64,000 nucleotides of DNA from an uncultured Lachnospiraceae bacterium (GCA_902775555.1 CACYMQ010000011.1:38104-102103), one strand, 5' to 3'. Positions 1-8,725 are shown, counted from the first letter of the stretch. Made by a program: numbers and translations. Notes: generated by a model not told the origin, from the sequence alone.

Positions 1-2
1 GT

Positions 3-2372
3 GAGATCGGGATCAAAAAGGAAACCATCGCCGGGATCGAGGAGCGCCTGGGGGGTTACGAGAGAAGTGTCAAAGCACTGGAAGATGAAATTGTAAGTCT
101 TCAGGTGAGTATGCGTGAAAATGAATCGAGTAAGCTTGTGGAAAGCCTGAAGGCCCGCCTGGACCGACTGAATGAGGAACTTGCCGGGGAGAAGAAACGG
201 AAAGAAAGCCTGGAAGAGGAGACGGCGAAGGTGGTCCGCTATATCCGGACATTGAATGATAAACTGGGATATAAGATTGAAAGACAACAGGATACAGGAC
301 TTTTCCTTGAGGCGGGATATGAGAAGGAAAATGCCGAGACGGTAAGAGCGCTGGCAGAACATTTCCATAAAGAATATGAGGAATATCGTCAGGAAAACGC
401 ACTGCTTGAGTTGAAGATCAAAGACCTTGATGGGAAGATCCGGGAAGCAGAGGAACGGCAGGAAGCGCTGGAAAAACGCCGGCTTTCCTACCCCCAGGCG
501 ACGGAGCGGCTGAAAAAACTGATTGAAAATGCATATCAGAAGAGGGGCATTTCCTCCAAGGTGTATATTCTGTCGGAACTGCTGGAGATCACGGATGAGC
601 GGTGGCGGAATGCGGTGGAGGGATACCTGAACACGCAGAAATTCTATCTGGTGGTGGAGCCGGAGTATTATCCCCTGGCGCTGGAGGTGTACGACCGGAA
701 CCGGGACAGCATTCATTCCGCCGGGATCATCAACACGCGGAAGATCCCCATGGATTACGAGGAAAACAGTCGGAGCCTCGCCTATGTGGTGAAGGCGGAG
801 AACCGTTATGCGGCGGCGTATATCCAGTATGTGCTCGGGCGGGTGATCCGCTGTGAAAATGTACAGGAGTTGGAGGAGCACAAGATTTCCATCACGCCGG
901 AATGTATGCTTTATCAGGGCTATGTGGTGCGGCATCTCAATCCGAAGGACTATCGGGATCCCTATATCGGAATGGAGGCTTTCCGGGTTCAGCTGTTAAA
1001 TGTGAAGGCAGAACGGGAGGAACTTTCGGCCGGGCGAAAGAAGCTGCGGGAGGAGACGGAAAAGTATAAGGATGTGCTGCGTGCCGGAAATGAAGTAAAT
1101 CTCGATCTTCTCCGGATCTATATGGGTGCACCGACGCGTATTTCCGAACTGAAAAAAGAGACAGGAAAGGTGAGGGCGGAGCTTAAGGAAGCCGAGAAGG
1201 ATCCGACACTGATCGAGCTCAGCATTAAACTGAGTGAGAAGGAAGATACCCTCGCCCGGATCAGGGAAAAGCAGAGCCTGGAGATCGAGGAGAAAGCAAG
1301 GCTCGTGAATCAGGTGGAGGACGCGGAAGGTAAGGTCTCCGGGGATGAGGACGTGCTTCGGGAGAGGAGCCGTGATCTTGACACGGTCTTCGAGCAAAAC
1401 GGAGCGGATTACAGCGCCGCAGAAGGAAAATATAAGCAGAACAGAAAAAACAAGGAGCCGGGACAGATTTTCCAGAATTTCAGTCCGCAGAAGGCAAGAT
1501 TTGTTAATGAAAGGAGCAGCTTTGTGGATCGGCTGTATAGGCTGCAGAGCCGGTTCAATGCCGATTTTTCCATGGATTTCACAACGGGTACCGCAGAAGC
1601 GCATCAGTATCGGGAGGCAAGGGATAAACTGGCGAAGGTGGAGATCGTAAAGTATGAGGAGAAGCTCCGCACGGCGAGGGCGGACTGCGAGAGGATCTTC
1701 CGAAGTGATTTCCTGTCCCGGATGAAGGAACATATCGAGAATGCCCGGCAGGAGTTCCGGAATCTCAATAAAGCGTTGGAAAATGTGTACTATGGCGATG
1801 ACAGCTATCATTTCAACCTGACCTACGATAAGCGTAAGGAAAGCCTCTACCGGATGATAACCTCGGAATACAACATGGAAGGGGAGAACAATCTCTGGAC
1901 CAACGCTTTCGAGGCGGAGTATAAGGACGAGATCGAGGATCTTTTTGCCAAGCTGATGGTGGGAGATGACAAGGGTGAAAAGGTGATCGAGGAGTACACG
2001 GATTACCGTTCGTATCTGGATTATGATATAGAGATCCGGAAGAGGGACGGAAAGACGCAGAAATTCTCGGACATTTACGGGGAGAAGAGCGGCAGTGAGA
2101 CGCAGGTGCCGTACTATGTGGCCATCGCGGCGTCATTTTACCAGCTGTACCGGTATGGTAATTCCGTCCGGCTGATGCTGCTGGATGAGGCCTTCGATAA
2201 AATGGACGACGACCGGATCAAGTCCATGCTGGAATTCATGAATGATCTCTCGCTTCAGGTGATCATGGCCACGCCGCCGCAGAAGATCGAAATAATAGGG
2301 GAGCAAGTGGACTGTATACTCACCGCCATCAGGGACGGAAACCGGAGTATAGTGGAGGAGTATGAGCTGTGA
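3..2372 (+). CDS. jetC: Wadjet SMC-like ATPase JetC, 5' truncated by window edge
   Basis: Reading frame is open from base 3 to a TGA at 2372 (789 codons seen); the N-terminal Walker A part lies upstream of the window. Visible: a long charged coiled coil, a central hinge-like segment (around YPQATERLKKLIENAY and the following globular part), a second coiled coil, then the ATPase tail with signature SGSETQ and Walker B MLLDEAFDKMDDD. This layout is that of SMC/MukB-like ATPases of Wadjet systems, which act with JetA, JetB and JetD to bind, extrude and cut closed circular plasmids. The assignment to JetC rests mainly on the JetD gene directly downstream. JetA and JetB would be expected upstream of base 1. 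A palindromic R1 repeat separates it from jetD. Confidence 0.85.
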   Translation, partial: EIGIKKETIAGIEERLGGYERSVKALEDEIVSLQVSMRENESSKLVESLKARLDRLNEELAGEKKRKESLEEETAKVVRYIRTLNDKLGYKIERQQDTGLFLEAGYEKENAETVRALAEHFHKEYEEYRQENALLELKIKDLDGKIREAEERQEALEKRRLSYPQATERLKKLIENAYQKRGISSKVYILSELLEITDERWRNAVEGYLNTQKFYLVVEPEYYPLALEVYDRNRDSIHSAGIINTRKIPMDYEENSRSLAYVVKAENRYAAAYIQYVLGRVIRCENVQELEEHKISITPECMLYQGYVVRHLNPKDYRDPYIGMEAFRVQLLNVKAEREELSAGRKKLREETEKYKDVLRAGNEVNLDLLRIYMGAPTRISELKKETGKVRAELKEAEKDPTLIELSIKLSEKEDTLARIREKQSLEIEEKARLVNQVEDAEGKVSGDEDVLRERSRDLDTVFEQNGADYSAAEGKYKQNRKNKEPGQIFQNFSPQKARFVNERSSFVDRLYRLQSRFNADFSMDFTTGTAEAHQYREARDKLAKVEIVKYEEKLRTARADCERIFRSDFLSRMKEHIENARQEFRNLNKALENVYYGDDSYHFNLTYDKRKESLYRMITSEYNMEGENNLWTNAFEAEYKDEIEDLFAKLMVGDDKGEKVIEEYTDYRSYLDYDIEIRKRDGKTQKFSDIYGEKSGSETQVPYYVAIAASFYQLYRYGNSVRLMLLDEAFDKMDDDRIKSMLEFMNDLSLQVIMATPPQKIEIIGEQVDCILTAIRDGNRSIVEEYEL

Positions 2373-2375
2373 GGA

Positions 2376-2453
2376 CGTGGGACGACTGGGGACGGTTCTG
2401 GGACGATTGGGGACGGTTCTGGAACGCCCAGAACCGTCCCCAATCGTCCCACC
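2376..2453. repeat. R1 palindromic repeat between jetC and jetD
   Basis: The core is a near-perfect hairpin with arms of about 23 bp (2400-2422 and 2428-2451) built on GGGACGATTGGGGACGG and its complement. A half-copy of the same motif precedes it at 2376-2399. It belongs to the same family as the repeats at 3734, 5749, 7520 and 12190. Such intergenic palindromes resemble REP/BIME-type elements mobilised by Y1 tyrosine transposases; no such transposase is in this window. Confidence 0.85.
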
Positions 2454-2478
2454 ATCCCAGGGATAGGCAGAGGGAAAT

Positions 2479-3720
2479 ATGAGTCTGACAAAAGAACAGA
2501 AGATAATTCTAAATGTGCTGGTGGATAAGTACGAGCGTAGCGCGACATTTCGCGGAGAAAGCCGGGTGAATCAGACCTTTTCCCTGAAACCTGAGGCAGT
2601 CTTTCCGAAATATGCGGATGAGAGAGAGTACGATTTCTTCACTGTGCTGAATCAGGACATCCGCGTGCTCAGGGATATGGGATATGTCACGGTCAGCGAG
2701 AGAAATATGCGGATCACGAAGGTAGTGCTTTGTAACGGACAGCTGCAGGAGATTTATCCGGCGCTGGGAAGAGATCCGAAGAGGAATGTGCTGGAAGAGG
2801 TCGCTGGTCTGCTGAGGGAGGAAAAGACATTTATCGAAGAGGCGTATCCTTCCGGAGATCTTTCGGCGGCGCTGCGGAAATACATCGAGGAGCAGGAAAA
2901 GCGTCTTGCGGCAGGAAAGCTTCCGGAATACTATGAGGATAGTATGACGGATTACCGGGATATCTGGAAGGCATTTCGGAAACTGCAGGAGATCCGGGAG
3001 GATATCTATATCCGGGATCTTTCGGTCAAGCTCTATCATGATTCCAAACGTCTGGAATATTTGCGGACCAGGATCTCCGGTTGCCTTTATCGGTACGGAG
3101 ATTATCCGGACCGGGATACGGTGCTGGAAGAGTGCAATGTGATACGGACGCCGTCCTATGTGATGATCCGCGGACCGGTGATCATTTCTCTGGGTGAGCA
3201 GACCCTGAATGTGGGGAAGCTGAGCGGAGATATTGCCTTCTCCACCCGGTCATTGAAGGATATAACTGGAATTTCCGTGTATGGGGAAAAAGTGATCACC
3301 ATCGAAAATCTGACCAGCTTTCACAGGGATGATTTTGGCAGTGATGAGGTACTGCTCTATCTCGGTGGATATCATAATTCGGCAAAACGGGAGTTCCTCA
3401 AGAAACTTTACTCGGAAAATATGGAACTTGTGTATGAACATTTCGGGGATATTGATGCCGGCGGATTTTATATCTATGAGCATCTCAGGAGAAAGACCGG
3501 GATTCCCTTTCGGACGCGAAATATGAATGCTAAGACGCTTGAAAGATATGCGTCGTATACGAAGAAGCTCACAGCAAATGATATCGACCGGATCAAACGA
3601 CTGATCGCAAAGTACGAAAATGGTGAGATTGAGAACCCCGAAAGGGAGAAGATTACCGAAACCCTGCGGCAGATGTTGGAGAAAAATGTGAAACTGGAAC
3701 AAGAGGCAGTGAATGGATAG
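2479..3720 (+). CDS. jetD: Wadjet nuclease subunit JetD (DUF3322/DUF2220, Toprim-like)
   Basis: 413 residues, ATG start. In Wadjet (JetABCD) the JetD subunit holds the Toprim-like nuclease site that cleaves plasmid DNA after loop extrusion by the SMC-like complex. The C-terminal half carries the family pattern: acidic residue in ITIENLTSFH (E276), then LGGYHN (about 295-300) and the metal-binding GDIDAGG (D324, D326). The N-terminal half is the helical/winged-helix arm typical of DUF3322. It lies 106 bp after jetC with only an R1 repeat between, so the genes are probably co-transcribed. All expected acidic residues that can be recognised are present, so the nuclease looks intact. Confidence 0.85.
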   Translation: MSLTKEQKIILNVLVDKYERSATFRGESRVNQTFSLKPEAVFPKYADEREYDFFTVLNQDIRVLRDMGYVTVSERNMRITKVVLCNGQLQEIYPALGRDPKRNVLEEVAGLLREEKTFIEEAYPSGDLSAALRKYIEEQEKRLAAGKLPEYYEDSMTDYRDIWKAFRKLQEIREDIYIRDLSVKLYHDSKRLEYLRTRISGCLYRYGDYPDRDTVLEECNVIRTPSYVMIRGPVIISLGEQTLNVGKLSGDIAFSTRSLKDITGISVYGEKVITIENLTSFHRDDFGSDEVLLYLGGYHNSAKREFLKKLYSENMELVYEHFGDIDAGGFYIYEHLRRKTGIPFRTRNMNAKTLERYASYTKKLTANDIDRIKRLIAKYENGEIENPEREKITETLRQMLEKNVKLEQEAVNG

Positions 3721-3733
3721 ACTTGGGATGACT

Positions 3734-3812
3734 GGTGGGACGATTGGGGACGGTTCTGGGCGTCCCAGAACCGTCCCCAATCGTCCCACCGTCCCCAATC
3801 GTCTCACTCGTC
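3734..3812. repeat. R1 palindromic repeat after jetD
   Basis: Perfect hairpin at 3734-3790, arms of about 27 bp starting GGTGGGACGATTGGGGACGG with a 2-nt loop, followed by an extra half-copy (GTCCCCAATCGTCTCA) to about 3806. Same family as 2376. It may also act as a transcriptional barrier after jetD. Confidence 0.85.
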
Positions 3813-3831
3813 ACAAAGGGAGATCAAGGAT

Positions 3832-4779
3832 ATGCATTTTGTGGATGCAAAAGGAATACTTACCGGGAGCGGCGGGCACTATGGCATGAATATATACAGG
3901 GGGTGCACCCATGGCTGCATTTACTGCGACAGTCGCAGCAAATGTTATCGGTTTACACATCCCTTCGAGGATATCGAGGTTAAGCGGAATGCTCCGGAGC
4001 TGCTGGAGGCTGCGCTCCGTTCAAAAAGGAAGAAGTGCATGATCGGAACCGGCGCCATGTCTGATCCGTATATGCATTGTGAGGAGGAACTCCGTCTGAC
4101 CCGAAGATGCCTTGAGATCATTCTGAAATATGGATTTGGCGCAGCGGTCCAGACAAAATCCGACAGGATCCTGCAGGACATAGATCTTCTGGAGGAGATC
4201 AATAAAAAGGCAAAATGTGTTGTTCAGGTCACACTGACAACATTTGATGACGATCTGTGCCGGATCATAGAACCAAATGTGTGCAATACAAAGCGGCGGA
4301 TTGAGATCCTGGAAGAAATGCGGAAAAGAAATATCCCGACGATTGTCTGGCTGAGCCCTATCCTCCCGTTTATCAATGACACGGAAGAAAATGTAGAGCA
4401 GCTTCTAAATGCGTGTGTGCGCGTCGGAGTAAAGGGAATCATTTGCTTTGGAATGGGGCTTACACTCCGGGACGGAGACAGGGAATACTATTATGCGGCG
4501 CTGGACAGGCATTTTCCGGGAATGAAACAGAGATATATCAGGACCTACGGCAATGCCTACGAATTGCCAAGCCCGGACAATGACCGGCTTATGCAGAAGT
4601 TTACGGGTGTCTGCAGGACGAACGGCATAATGTGTACGCCGGAAGAGTGTTTTGGATATTTGCAGGATCTGCCGGAGAAGTATACACAAATGAGCCTGTT
4701 TGATCGTTCAGGCTTTGCCCTCCCGCAGCAAGAGGATCACATCCTCAAAGGCGGGGAGGATGTCACCCCGCGGGAATGA
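3832..4779 (+). CDS. Radical SAM protein, SPL/Rv2578c-like
   Basis: 315 residues; ATG preceded by AAGGGAG. The 4Fe-4S motif is CTHGCIYC (C25, C29, C32), a CxxxCxxC radical-SAM cluster as in the SPL-like branch (spore photoproduct lyase relatives). GTGAMSDPYMHCEEE downstream resembles the conserved region of this branch. The true substrate of the many non-lyase SPL-like proteins is unknown, so DNA photoproduct repair is only a possibility. It is flanked by an R1 repeat upstream and the GNAT-deaminase gene 53 bp downstream. Confidence 0.75.
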   Translation: MHFVDAKGILTGSGGHYGMNIYRGCTHGCIYCDSRSKCYRFTHPFEDIEVKRNAPELLEAALRSKRKKCMIGTGAMSDPYMHCEEELRLTRRCLEIILKYGFGAAVQTKSDRILQDIDLLEEINKKAKCVVQVTLTTFDDDLCRIIEPNVCNTKRRIEILEEMRKRNIPTIVWLSPILPFINDTEENVEQLLNACVRVGVKGIICFGMGLTLRDGDREYYYAALDRHFPGMKQRYIRTYGNAYELPSPDNDRLMQKFTGVCRTNGIMCTPEECFGYLQDLPEKYTQMSLFDRSGFALPQQEDHILKGGEDVTPRE

Positions 4780-4832
4780 CTAAACATGGTATCACAGCCG
4801 GGAGAACGTAAAAAAGAAGGAGATACGAAGAG

Positions 4833-5747
4833 ATGATGCTTGAAACAGAACGTCTGATCCTGCGCCGCTGGGAGGACAGTGATGCAGAGGAAATGTACAA
4901 ATACGCCAGTGATCCCGACGTTGGCCCCATCGCAGGATGGCCCCCGCATCAGAGCGTGGACGAGAGCCTGGATGTGATCCGAAATGTCCTGAACGGGAAA
5001 GAGGCGTACGCGCTTTGCCTGAAAGAAGACGGCAAGGCAATCGGCGCCATTGAACTGAAACTGAACGGTCATAATGATCTGTCTGACCGGGACGATGAGT
5101 GCGAGCTGGGGTACTGGATCGGAAAGCCTTTTTGGGGACAGGGCCTCATGCCCGAGGCTGTGATGGAAATGCTCCGCCACGCATTTGAAGACTGCGGGAT
5201 GCAGAAGGTTTGGGTCGGCTATTATGAGGGGAACACCAAGTCGAAGCGTGTCCAGGAGAAATGCAGGTTCCGATATCAGTGGAGATCGGAAAATGTGGAT
5301 GTTCCCCTGATGCATGAGAAGCGGACCGGCCATGTGAGCAGCATGACAAAGGATCAGTGGCAGTGGGACAGACTGTATGATGCTGCCGCAGCCGTACGGA
5401 ACGAACGCAGGATATCCGAATACGTGACCTGCGGCGAGGTCTCCGCAGCGATTCTGTCCGGTACCGGCCGAATATACACCGGCGTTTGCATCGACACCTG
5501 CTCAACCCTCGGAATCTGTGCCGAGCGGAATGCGATCTTCAATATGATCACCAACGGAGAACAGGAGATCAAAAAGGTGATCGCGATCCTGCCCGATGGC
5601 TCCAGCGGAGCACCCTGCGGCGCCTGCCGGGAACTCATGGTACAGCTGATGCCGGGGAAATATAAAGATATCGAGATCATGATGGATTATAAAGAAGAGC
5701 GGATCATGACGATGGGAGAACTGACACCGGAGTGGTGGATCAAGTAG
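4833..5747 (+). CDS. GNAT acetyltransferase-cytidine deaminase fusion
   Basis: 304 residues, AAGGAGA upstream; a second in-frame ATG follows at 4836. Residues 1 to about 175 are a RimJ/RimL-type GNAT domain (LRRWEDSDAEEMYKYASDP start; acetyl-CoA loop around GQGLMPEAV, 103-110; EKCRFRY near 142-148). Residues about 180-304 are a cytidine/blasticidin-S deaminase-like domain with zinc ligands C229 and C262/C265 and catalytic E231 (CAERNA, PCGAC). Both active-site sets appear intact. The usual Gly of the GNAT EKCGF motif is Arg144. A natural guess is modification or detoxification of a nucleoside-type compound by two chemistries; no substrate can be read from the sequence. No frameshift or stop lies between the domains, so the fusion is a single frame. 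Confidence 0.8.
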   Translation: MMLETERLILRRWEDSDAEEMYKYASDPDVGPIAGWPPHQSVDESLDVIRNVLNGKEAYALCLKEDGKAIGAIELKLNGHNDLSDRDDECELGYWIGKPFWGQGLMPEAVMEMLRHAFEDCGMQKVWVGYYEGNTKSKRVQEKCRFRYQWRSENVDVPLMHEKRTGHVSSMTKDQWQWDRLYDAAAAVRNERRISEYVTCGEVSAAILSGTGRIYTGVCIDTCSTLGICAERNAIFNMITNGEQEIKKVIAILPDGSSGAPCGACRELMVQLMPGKYKDIEIMMDYKEERIMTMGELTPEWWIK

Positions 5748-5748
5748 G

Positions 5749-5847
5749 TTTGGAACGACAGGGGACGGAGGTGGAACGATTGGGGACGGTTCTGGGCGTC
5801 CCAGAACCGTCCCCAATCGTTCCACCTCCGTCCCCAATCGTTCCAAA
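5749..5847. repeat. R1 palindromic repeat, GGAACGATT variant
   Basis: About 99 bp folding end to end: outer arms TTTGGAACGA / TCGTTCCAAA, middle GGGGACGGAGG / CCTCCGTCCCC, inner TGGAACGATTGGGGACGG with its complement and a 2-nt loop. Outer arms differ at a few bases (ACAGGGG against ATTGGGG), unlike the inner perfect arms. Same family as 2376. Confidence 0.85.
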
Positions 5848-5883
5848 GCAATCTGTATTTATAATTGGTTAGGAGGTGCTGTG

Positions 5884-6495
5884 ATGGTTTCAGTTCCAAT
5901 GGCTTTGGTGGATTATATACCGGTGGTGTTGTACAGCATATCTGCCGTAATACTGCAGAGATATTTTTATGACAGGATGAGCAGGGGGGCATTTGCCCTT
6001 CTCTCGGCCGGTATGATCATGAGTATCATGGCCGGACTGTTCAAGGCTACATGGAAACTGCTGTTTGCCCTTGGGGTCTGTGATTTTGACAGGCTTAACA
6101 AGTCCTTTTTTCCCTTGCAGTCGGTAGGGTTCCTCCTGGCCGGTATAGCTCTTATGCTTATGGTTTTTACAAGGCAGAAAGGAACTTCTTTACACAGTGC
6201 TGCGCCCGCAGTTTTTGCCGGTACAGGTGTTTTTATCGCGCTCATGGTCCTGGGTCTTTGCGGTATGTTTCTTGGCTTATCGGTTGAGGCTAAACGCAGG
6301 AAGAAGAAATCGGCAATGGTTTTGTTTATCATCACATTTGTGTTCATGCTCATGATGGGTTATCTGTCATCAAAGAATTTTGAGAAGGCTTCCATGAACT
6401 GGATATCCGAGGGTGTGAACGTTATGGGATGGAGTATTTTCCTTATGGGATCAAGGATACTGAGCGGTGCCGGGAAAGAAAAGGAAAGCATCTAA
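5884..6495 (+). CDS. Hypothetical multi-pass membrane protein
   Basis: About 203 residues. The start is the ATG at 5884 or the GTG just before it at 5881, after AGGAGGTG. Hydrophobic segments suggest about six transmembrane helices (roughly residues 8-24, 36-58, 75-92, 107-128, 140-158 and 170-188), separated by short basic loops such as KRRKKKS. No known family recognised. It stands alone after an R1 repeat; its stop overlaps the stop of the convergent EEP gene. Confidence 0.6.
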   Translation: MVSVPMALVDYIPVVLYSISAVILQRYFYDRMSRGAFALLSAGMIMSIMAGLFKATWKLLFALGVCDFDRLNKSFFPLQSVGFLLAGIALMLMVFTRQKGTSLHSAAPAVFAGTGVFIALMVLGLCGMFLGLSVEAKRRKKKSAMVLFIITFVFMLMMGYLSSKNFEKASMNWISEGVNVMGWSIFLMGSRILSGAGKEKESI

Positions 6496-7145
6496 CGTAC
6501 GCCGCTGAACTGAAAGTCGGCATACAGGAGGTTGTGATCGGAGCATTTCGTTTCCGATACTCCGCTTGAAAGCTCGGTGAAGCCTTCGCTTACCACGATG
6601 TTATCGATAGCCACATTCCAGCGATGAAAGGTGGTATAACTTCGGCCAGGGCGATTGACATAGTAGGCGGCATCCAGATGGGTGATATCCTCGAGATGAA
6701 AGCTGTTGAGATCGCCGAGAAGAGCATAATTGTCAAATGTGTCCAGCATGCCGGCTATGGCTCCCATCTGATCGATCACCAGTGAACGGCCGTTGTTGGA
6801 AAGATGTGTCACGAGCACGTGAAGCTTTACACCATCCACGGAAATGACAGCGTGTCCTACGGAGCGGTCTTCGCCGATTTCTGTATACAGGGGGATGACA
6901 TCAAATTGTTCTATGGGATAGCGGGAGAGCAGTGCCGTGCCGTATTCTCCGTCACCGAGGGAGATCGCCTTTGCAAAAGCGTGGTAAGGATAGCCGGCCA
7001 GTCGGGCAAGCTCTGCCGGTTCGTCAGCATATCCGGAGCGCTCACATCCCACATCAACCTCCTCGAGACCGATGATATCGGGAGATACTGAAAGAGGATC
7101 ATGGACATATCGGGAAAATGTACGGATTCCTCGTCCTTGTTGCAT
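6492..7145 (-). CDS. Endonuclease/exonuclease/phosphatase (EEP) domain protein, N-terminus damaged
   Basis: 217 residues from the first usable ATG. EEP-fold hallmarks: PDIIGLEEVD (metal-binding Glu), GTALLSRYPI, HVLVTHLS, ALLGDLNSF (GDLN) and the C-terminal SDHNLLYADF (catalytic His). EEP enzymes cleave phosphodiesters or phosphomonoesters. The usual N-terminal strand (MK-[IV]-x-[ST]-[YF]-N-x-x-x-G) is absent in this frame. A one-base shift just upstream would restore MKVKMAN ahead of MQQGRGI, so a small deletion at the 5' end is likely. The segment between the start and IIGLEEV is also short. It may be inactive. It lies head to head with an MFS remnant. Confidence 0.6.
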   Translation of the reverse strand: MQQGRGIRTFSRYVHDPLSVSPDIIGLEEVDVGCERSGYADEPAELARLAGYPYHAFAKAISLGDGEYGTALLSRYPIEQFDVIPLYTEIGEDRSVGHAVISVDGVKLHVLVTHLSNNGRSLVIDQMGAIAGMLDTFDNYALLGDLNSFHLEDITHLDAAYYVNRPGRSYTTFHRWNVAIDNIVVSEGFTELSSGVSETKCSDHNLLYADFQFSGVR

Positions 7146-7517
7146 TTGCCATCTTCACTTTCATAACCGGCACGGGACTTTCTTACGCCCGTTTGAATGC
7201 GCAGGAGCTGCTCGCAGATCGTCGATACGGAAAGCATAGTTCCGTTTCTATGCGTAGGATATCTGATGACGGCATTTGCGCGGGACCCGTATGTGACCAT
7301 CGTTCAGAATATGTCGCTGGACAGCAGTGAGGCGCGAAGACAGAAGAATATCCTGGTTGCGTTGAATGGGGCCAAAAAGATCGGGGCGCTGGTCCTGTCG
7401 GCCGTGGCGACCCTGTTCGTGGAGCATGGATCCATAGCTGCCGTCATGATGCTGATGACCGCGGTTGCGGGGGTAGATATCCTGCTGAGCGTGATCATCT
7501 GGCGCCGATCGAAATGA
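7118..7517 (+). pseudogene. C-terminal remnant of an MFS-type transporter
   Basis: From about 7215 one frame encodes TESIVPFLCVGYLMTAFARD followed by a loop and ALNGAKKIGALVLSAVATL, then IAAVMMLMTAVAGVDILLS and a basic end (WRRSK). This reads like the last three helices of a major facilitator transporter. The hydrophobic segment at 7118-7190 (FLVLVAFAIFTFITGTGL) is in another frame. No N-terminal two thirds is present, and the 5' end collides with the damaged start of the EEP gene. Most likely a rearrangement scar. Confidence 0.5.
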
Positions 7518-7519
7518 TC

Positions 7520-7617
7520 ATGGTACGACAGGGGACGGAGGTGGAACGACAGGGGACGGAGGTGGAACGATTGGGGACGGTTCTGGGCGTCCCAGAACCG
7601 TCCCCAATCGTTCCATC
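7520..7617. repeat. R1 palindromic repeat with duplicated left arm
   Basis: The inner hairpin at about 7563-7617 (TGGAACGATTGGGGACGG, GGGCGTCCC centre, complement) is preceded by two direct copies of the 27-bp block ACGACAGGGGACGGAGGTGG at about 7525 and 7547. The right flank lacks the matching outer copies, so the element is asymmetrical. Confidence 0.8.
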
Positions 7618-7689
7618 CCGGGTGTGACAGTTCTGTGACAAAGGCTATGCTATGATGTGATCGTACAAAAGAATTGTACACCCTAAAAC

Positions 7690-7765
7690 CTTCCCCCAAC
7701 TTTACCAAAAGAACCCGGTTCATCAACAGCGGATGATGAATCGGGATTCTTTTTGAGGGGGAAGA
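7690..7765 (+). terminator. Nested hairpin with T-run upstream of ABC operon
   Basis: Stem CCCGGTTCATC (7714-7724) with GATGAATCGGG (7735-7745), flanked by AAAAGAA / TTCTTTT, giving a terminator-like T-run at 7748-7754. Outside it CTTCCCCC (about 7690) can pair with GGGGGAAG (about 7757). An inverted repeat GTACAA / TTGTAC lies at about 7665-7681. It could be a two-way terminator after the R1 repeat, or a structured leader. Confidence 0.5.
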
Positions 7766-7782
7766 CTATTTTCAAGTTATCC

Positions 7783-7810
7783 TTGCACGCATCTTCAAAA
7801 TATGTATAAT
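7783..7810 (+). promoter_or_regulatory. Promoter of the ABC transporter operon
   Basis: TTGCAC at 7783-7788, 16-bp spacer, perfect TATAAT at 7805-7810. Transcription would start near 7817, leaving a leader of about 85 nt before the TTG start at 7901. Confidence 0.7.
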
Positions 7811-7900
7811 GTAAGGAAGTAACTGCAGACGGACCTTTTCTCCGTATGTATTTTCGCGTTGGGGCGAAAGGTGGTATGCCGAAAGGGAGGTAAAAAAGCT

Positions 7901-8725
7901 TTGGGCGAAACAGTACTGGAACTGAAAGACATCAAAAAGTACTACGGCCAGCACAAGGTTTTGAAGGGCGTAAATATGACCGTCAACAAGGGTGATATTT
8001 ACGGACTTGTAGGTAAGAACGGTGCCGGTAAGACAACGCTTTTCAAGGTTGTACTCGGTCTCTCCAGAACAAATGGTGGAACGGTATCCATTTTTGGAGG
8101 TCAGAACAACAGAGAGAATAACAGAAACCGCAGAAGGATCGGATTCTTCGTAGGTGCCAATTTCTATGGGTATCTGAATGCCAGACAGAATCTGGATTAT
8201 TTCCGGAGACTGAAGGGTATCAAGGATCCGAAAGAGGTGGATCGCGTACTTGAAATTGTAGGTTTAAATACAGATGCGGCGAAGAAACCGGCGAAAATGT
8301 ATTCTCTGGGTATGAAGCAGCGTCTCGGGATTGCAAATGCCATGCTGGGCAATCCGGAGCTTCTGATCTTCGATGAGCCCACAAATGGTCTGGATCCTCA
8401 GGGTATCATGGACGTCCGCCATATGATCCAGCATGTAAATGAGGAGTACGGAACGACGATCATCGTATCCTCTCACATCCTGGGTGAGTTGGAGCATACC
8501 GCTCACCGGTTCGGTATCGTACATGAGGGCATCCTGATGAAGGAAATGTCCCAGGAGGATATGCGGACGCAGAGCAAGATCACTTCCATCAATGTAAATG
8601 ACGCCGACGTGGAGAAGGCGCTTCAGCTGTTGAAGGACGGTGGAATTGAAGTAAAGGGAACCGAGCAGGCGACCACTTCTCTGGAGGACTTCTACTTCGG
8701 ATTGATCGGAGGTGGCGAAGAATGA
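7901..8725 (+). CDS. ABC transporter ATP-binding protein
   Basis: 274 residues from a TTG codon at 7901 preceded by GGGAGG at 7886-7891. The longer reading from 7859 would place basic residues with no homology at the N-terminus and has no ribosome site. Walker A GKNGAGKTT, signature YSLGMKQR, Walker B LLIFDEPTNGLDP and switch His in SSHIL are all present, so it should hydrolyse ATP. The C-terminal 70 residues form the small regulatory extension seen in ABC-2 exporters of the CcmA/bacitracin-type group. The stop overlaps the permease start (ATGA), indicating translational coupling. Confidence 0.9.
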   Translation: MGETVLELKDIKKYYGQHKVLKGVNMTVNKGDIYGLVGKNGAGKTTLFKVVLGLSRTNGGTVSIFGGQNNRENNRNRRRIGFFVGANFYGYLNARQNLDYFRRLKGIKDPKEVDRVLEIVGLNTDAAKKPAKMYSLGMKQRLGIANAMLGNPELLIFDEPTNGLDPQGIMDVRHMIQHVNEEYGTTIIVSSHILGELEHTAHRFGIVHEGILMKEMSQEDMRTQSKITSINVNDADVEKALQLLKDGGIEVKGTEQATTSLEDFYFGLIGGGEE

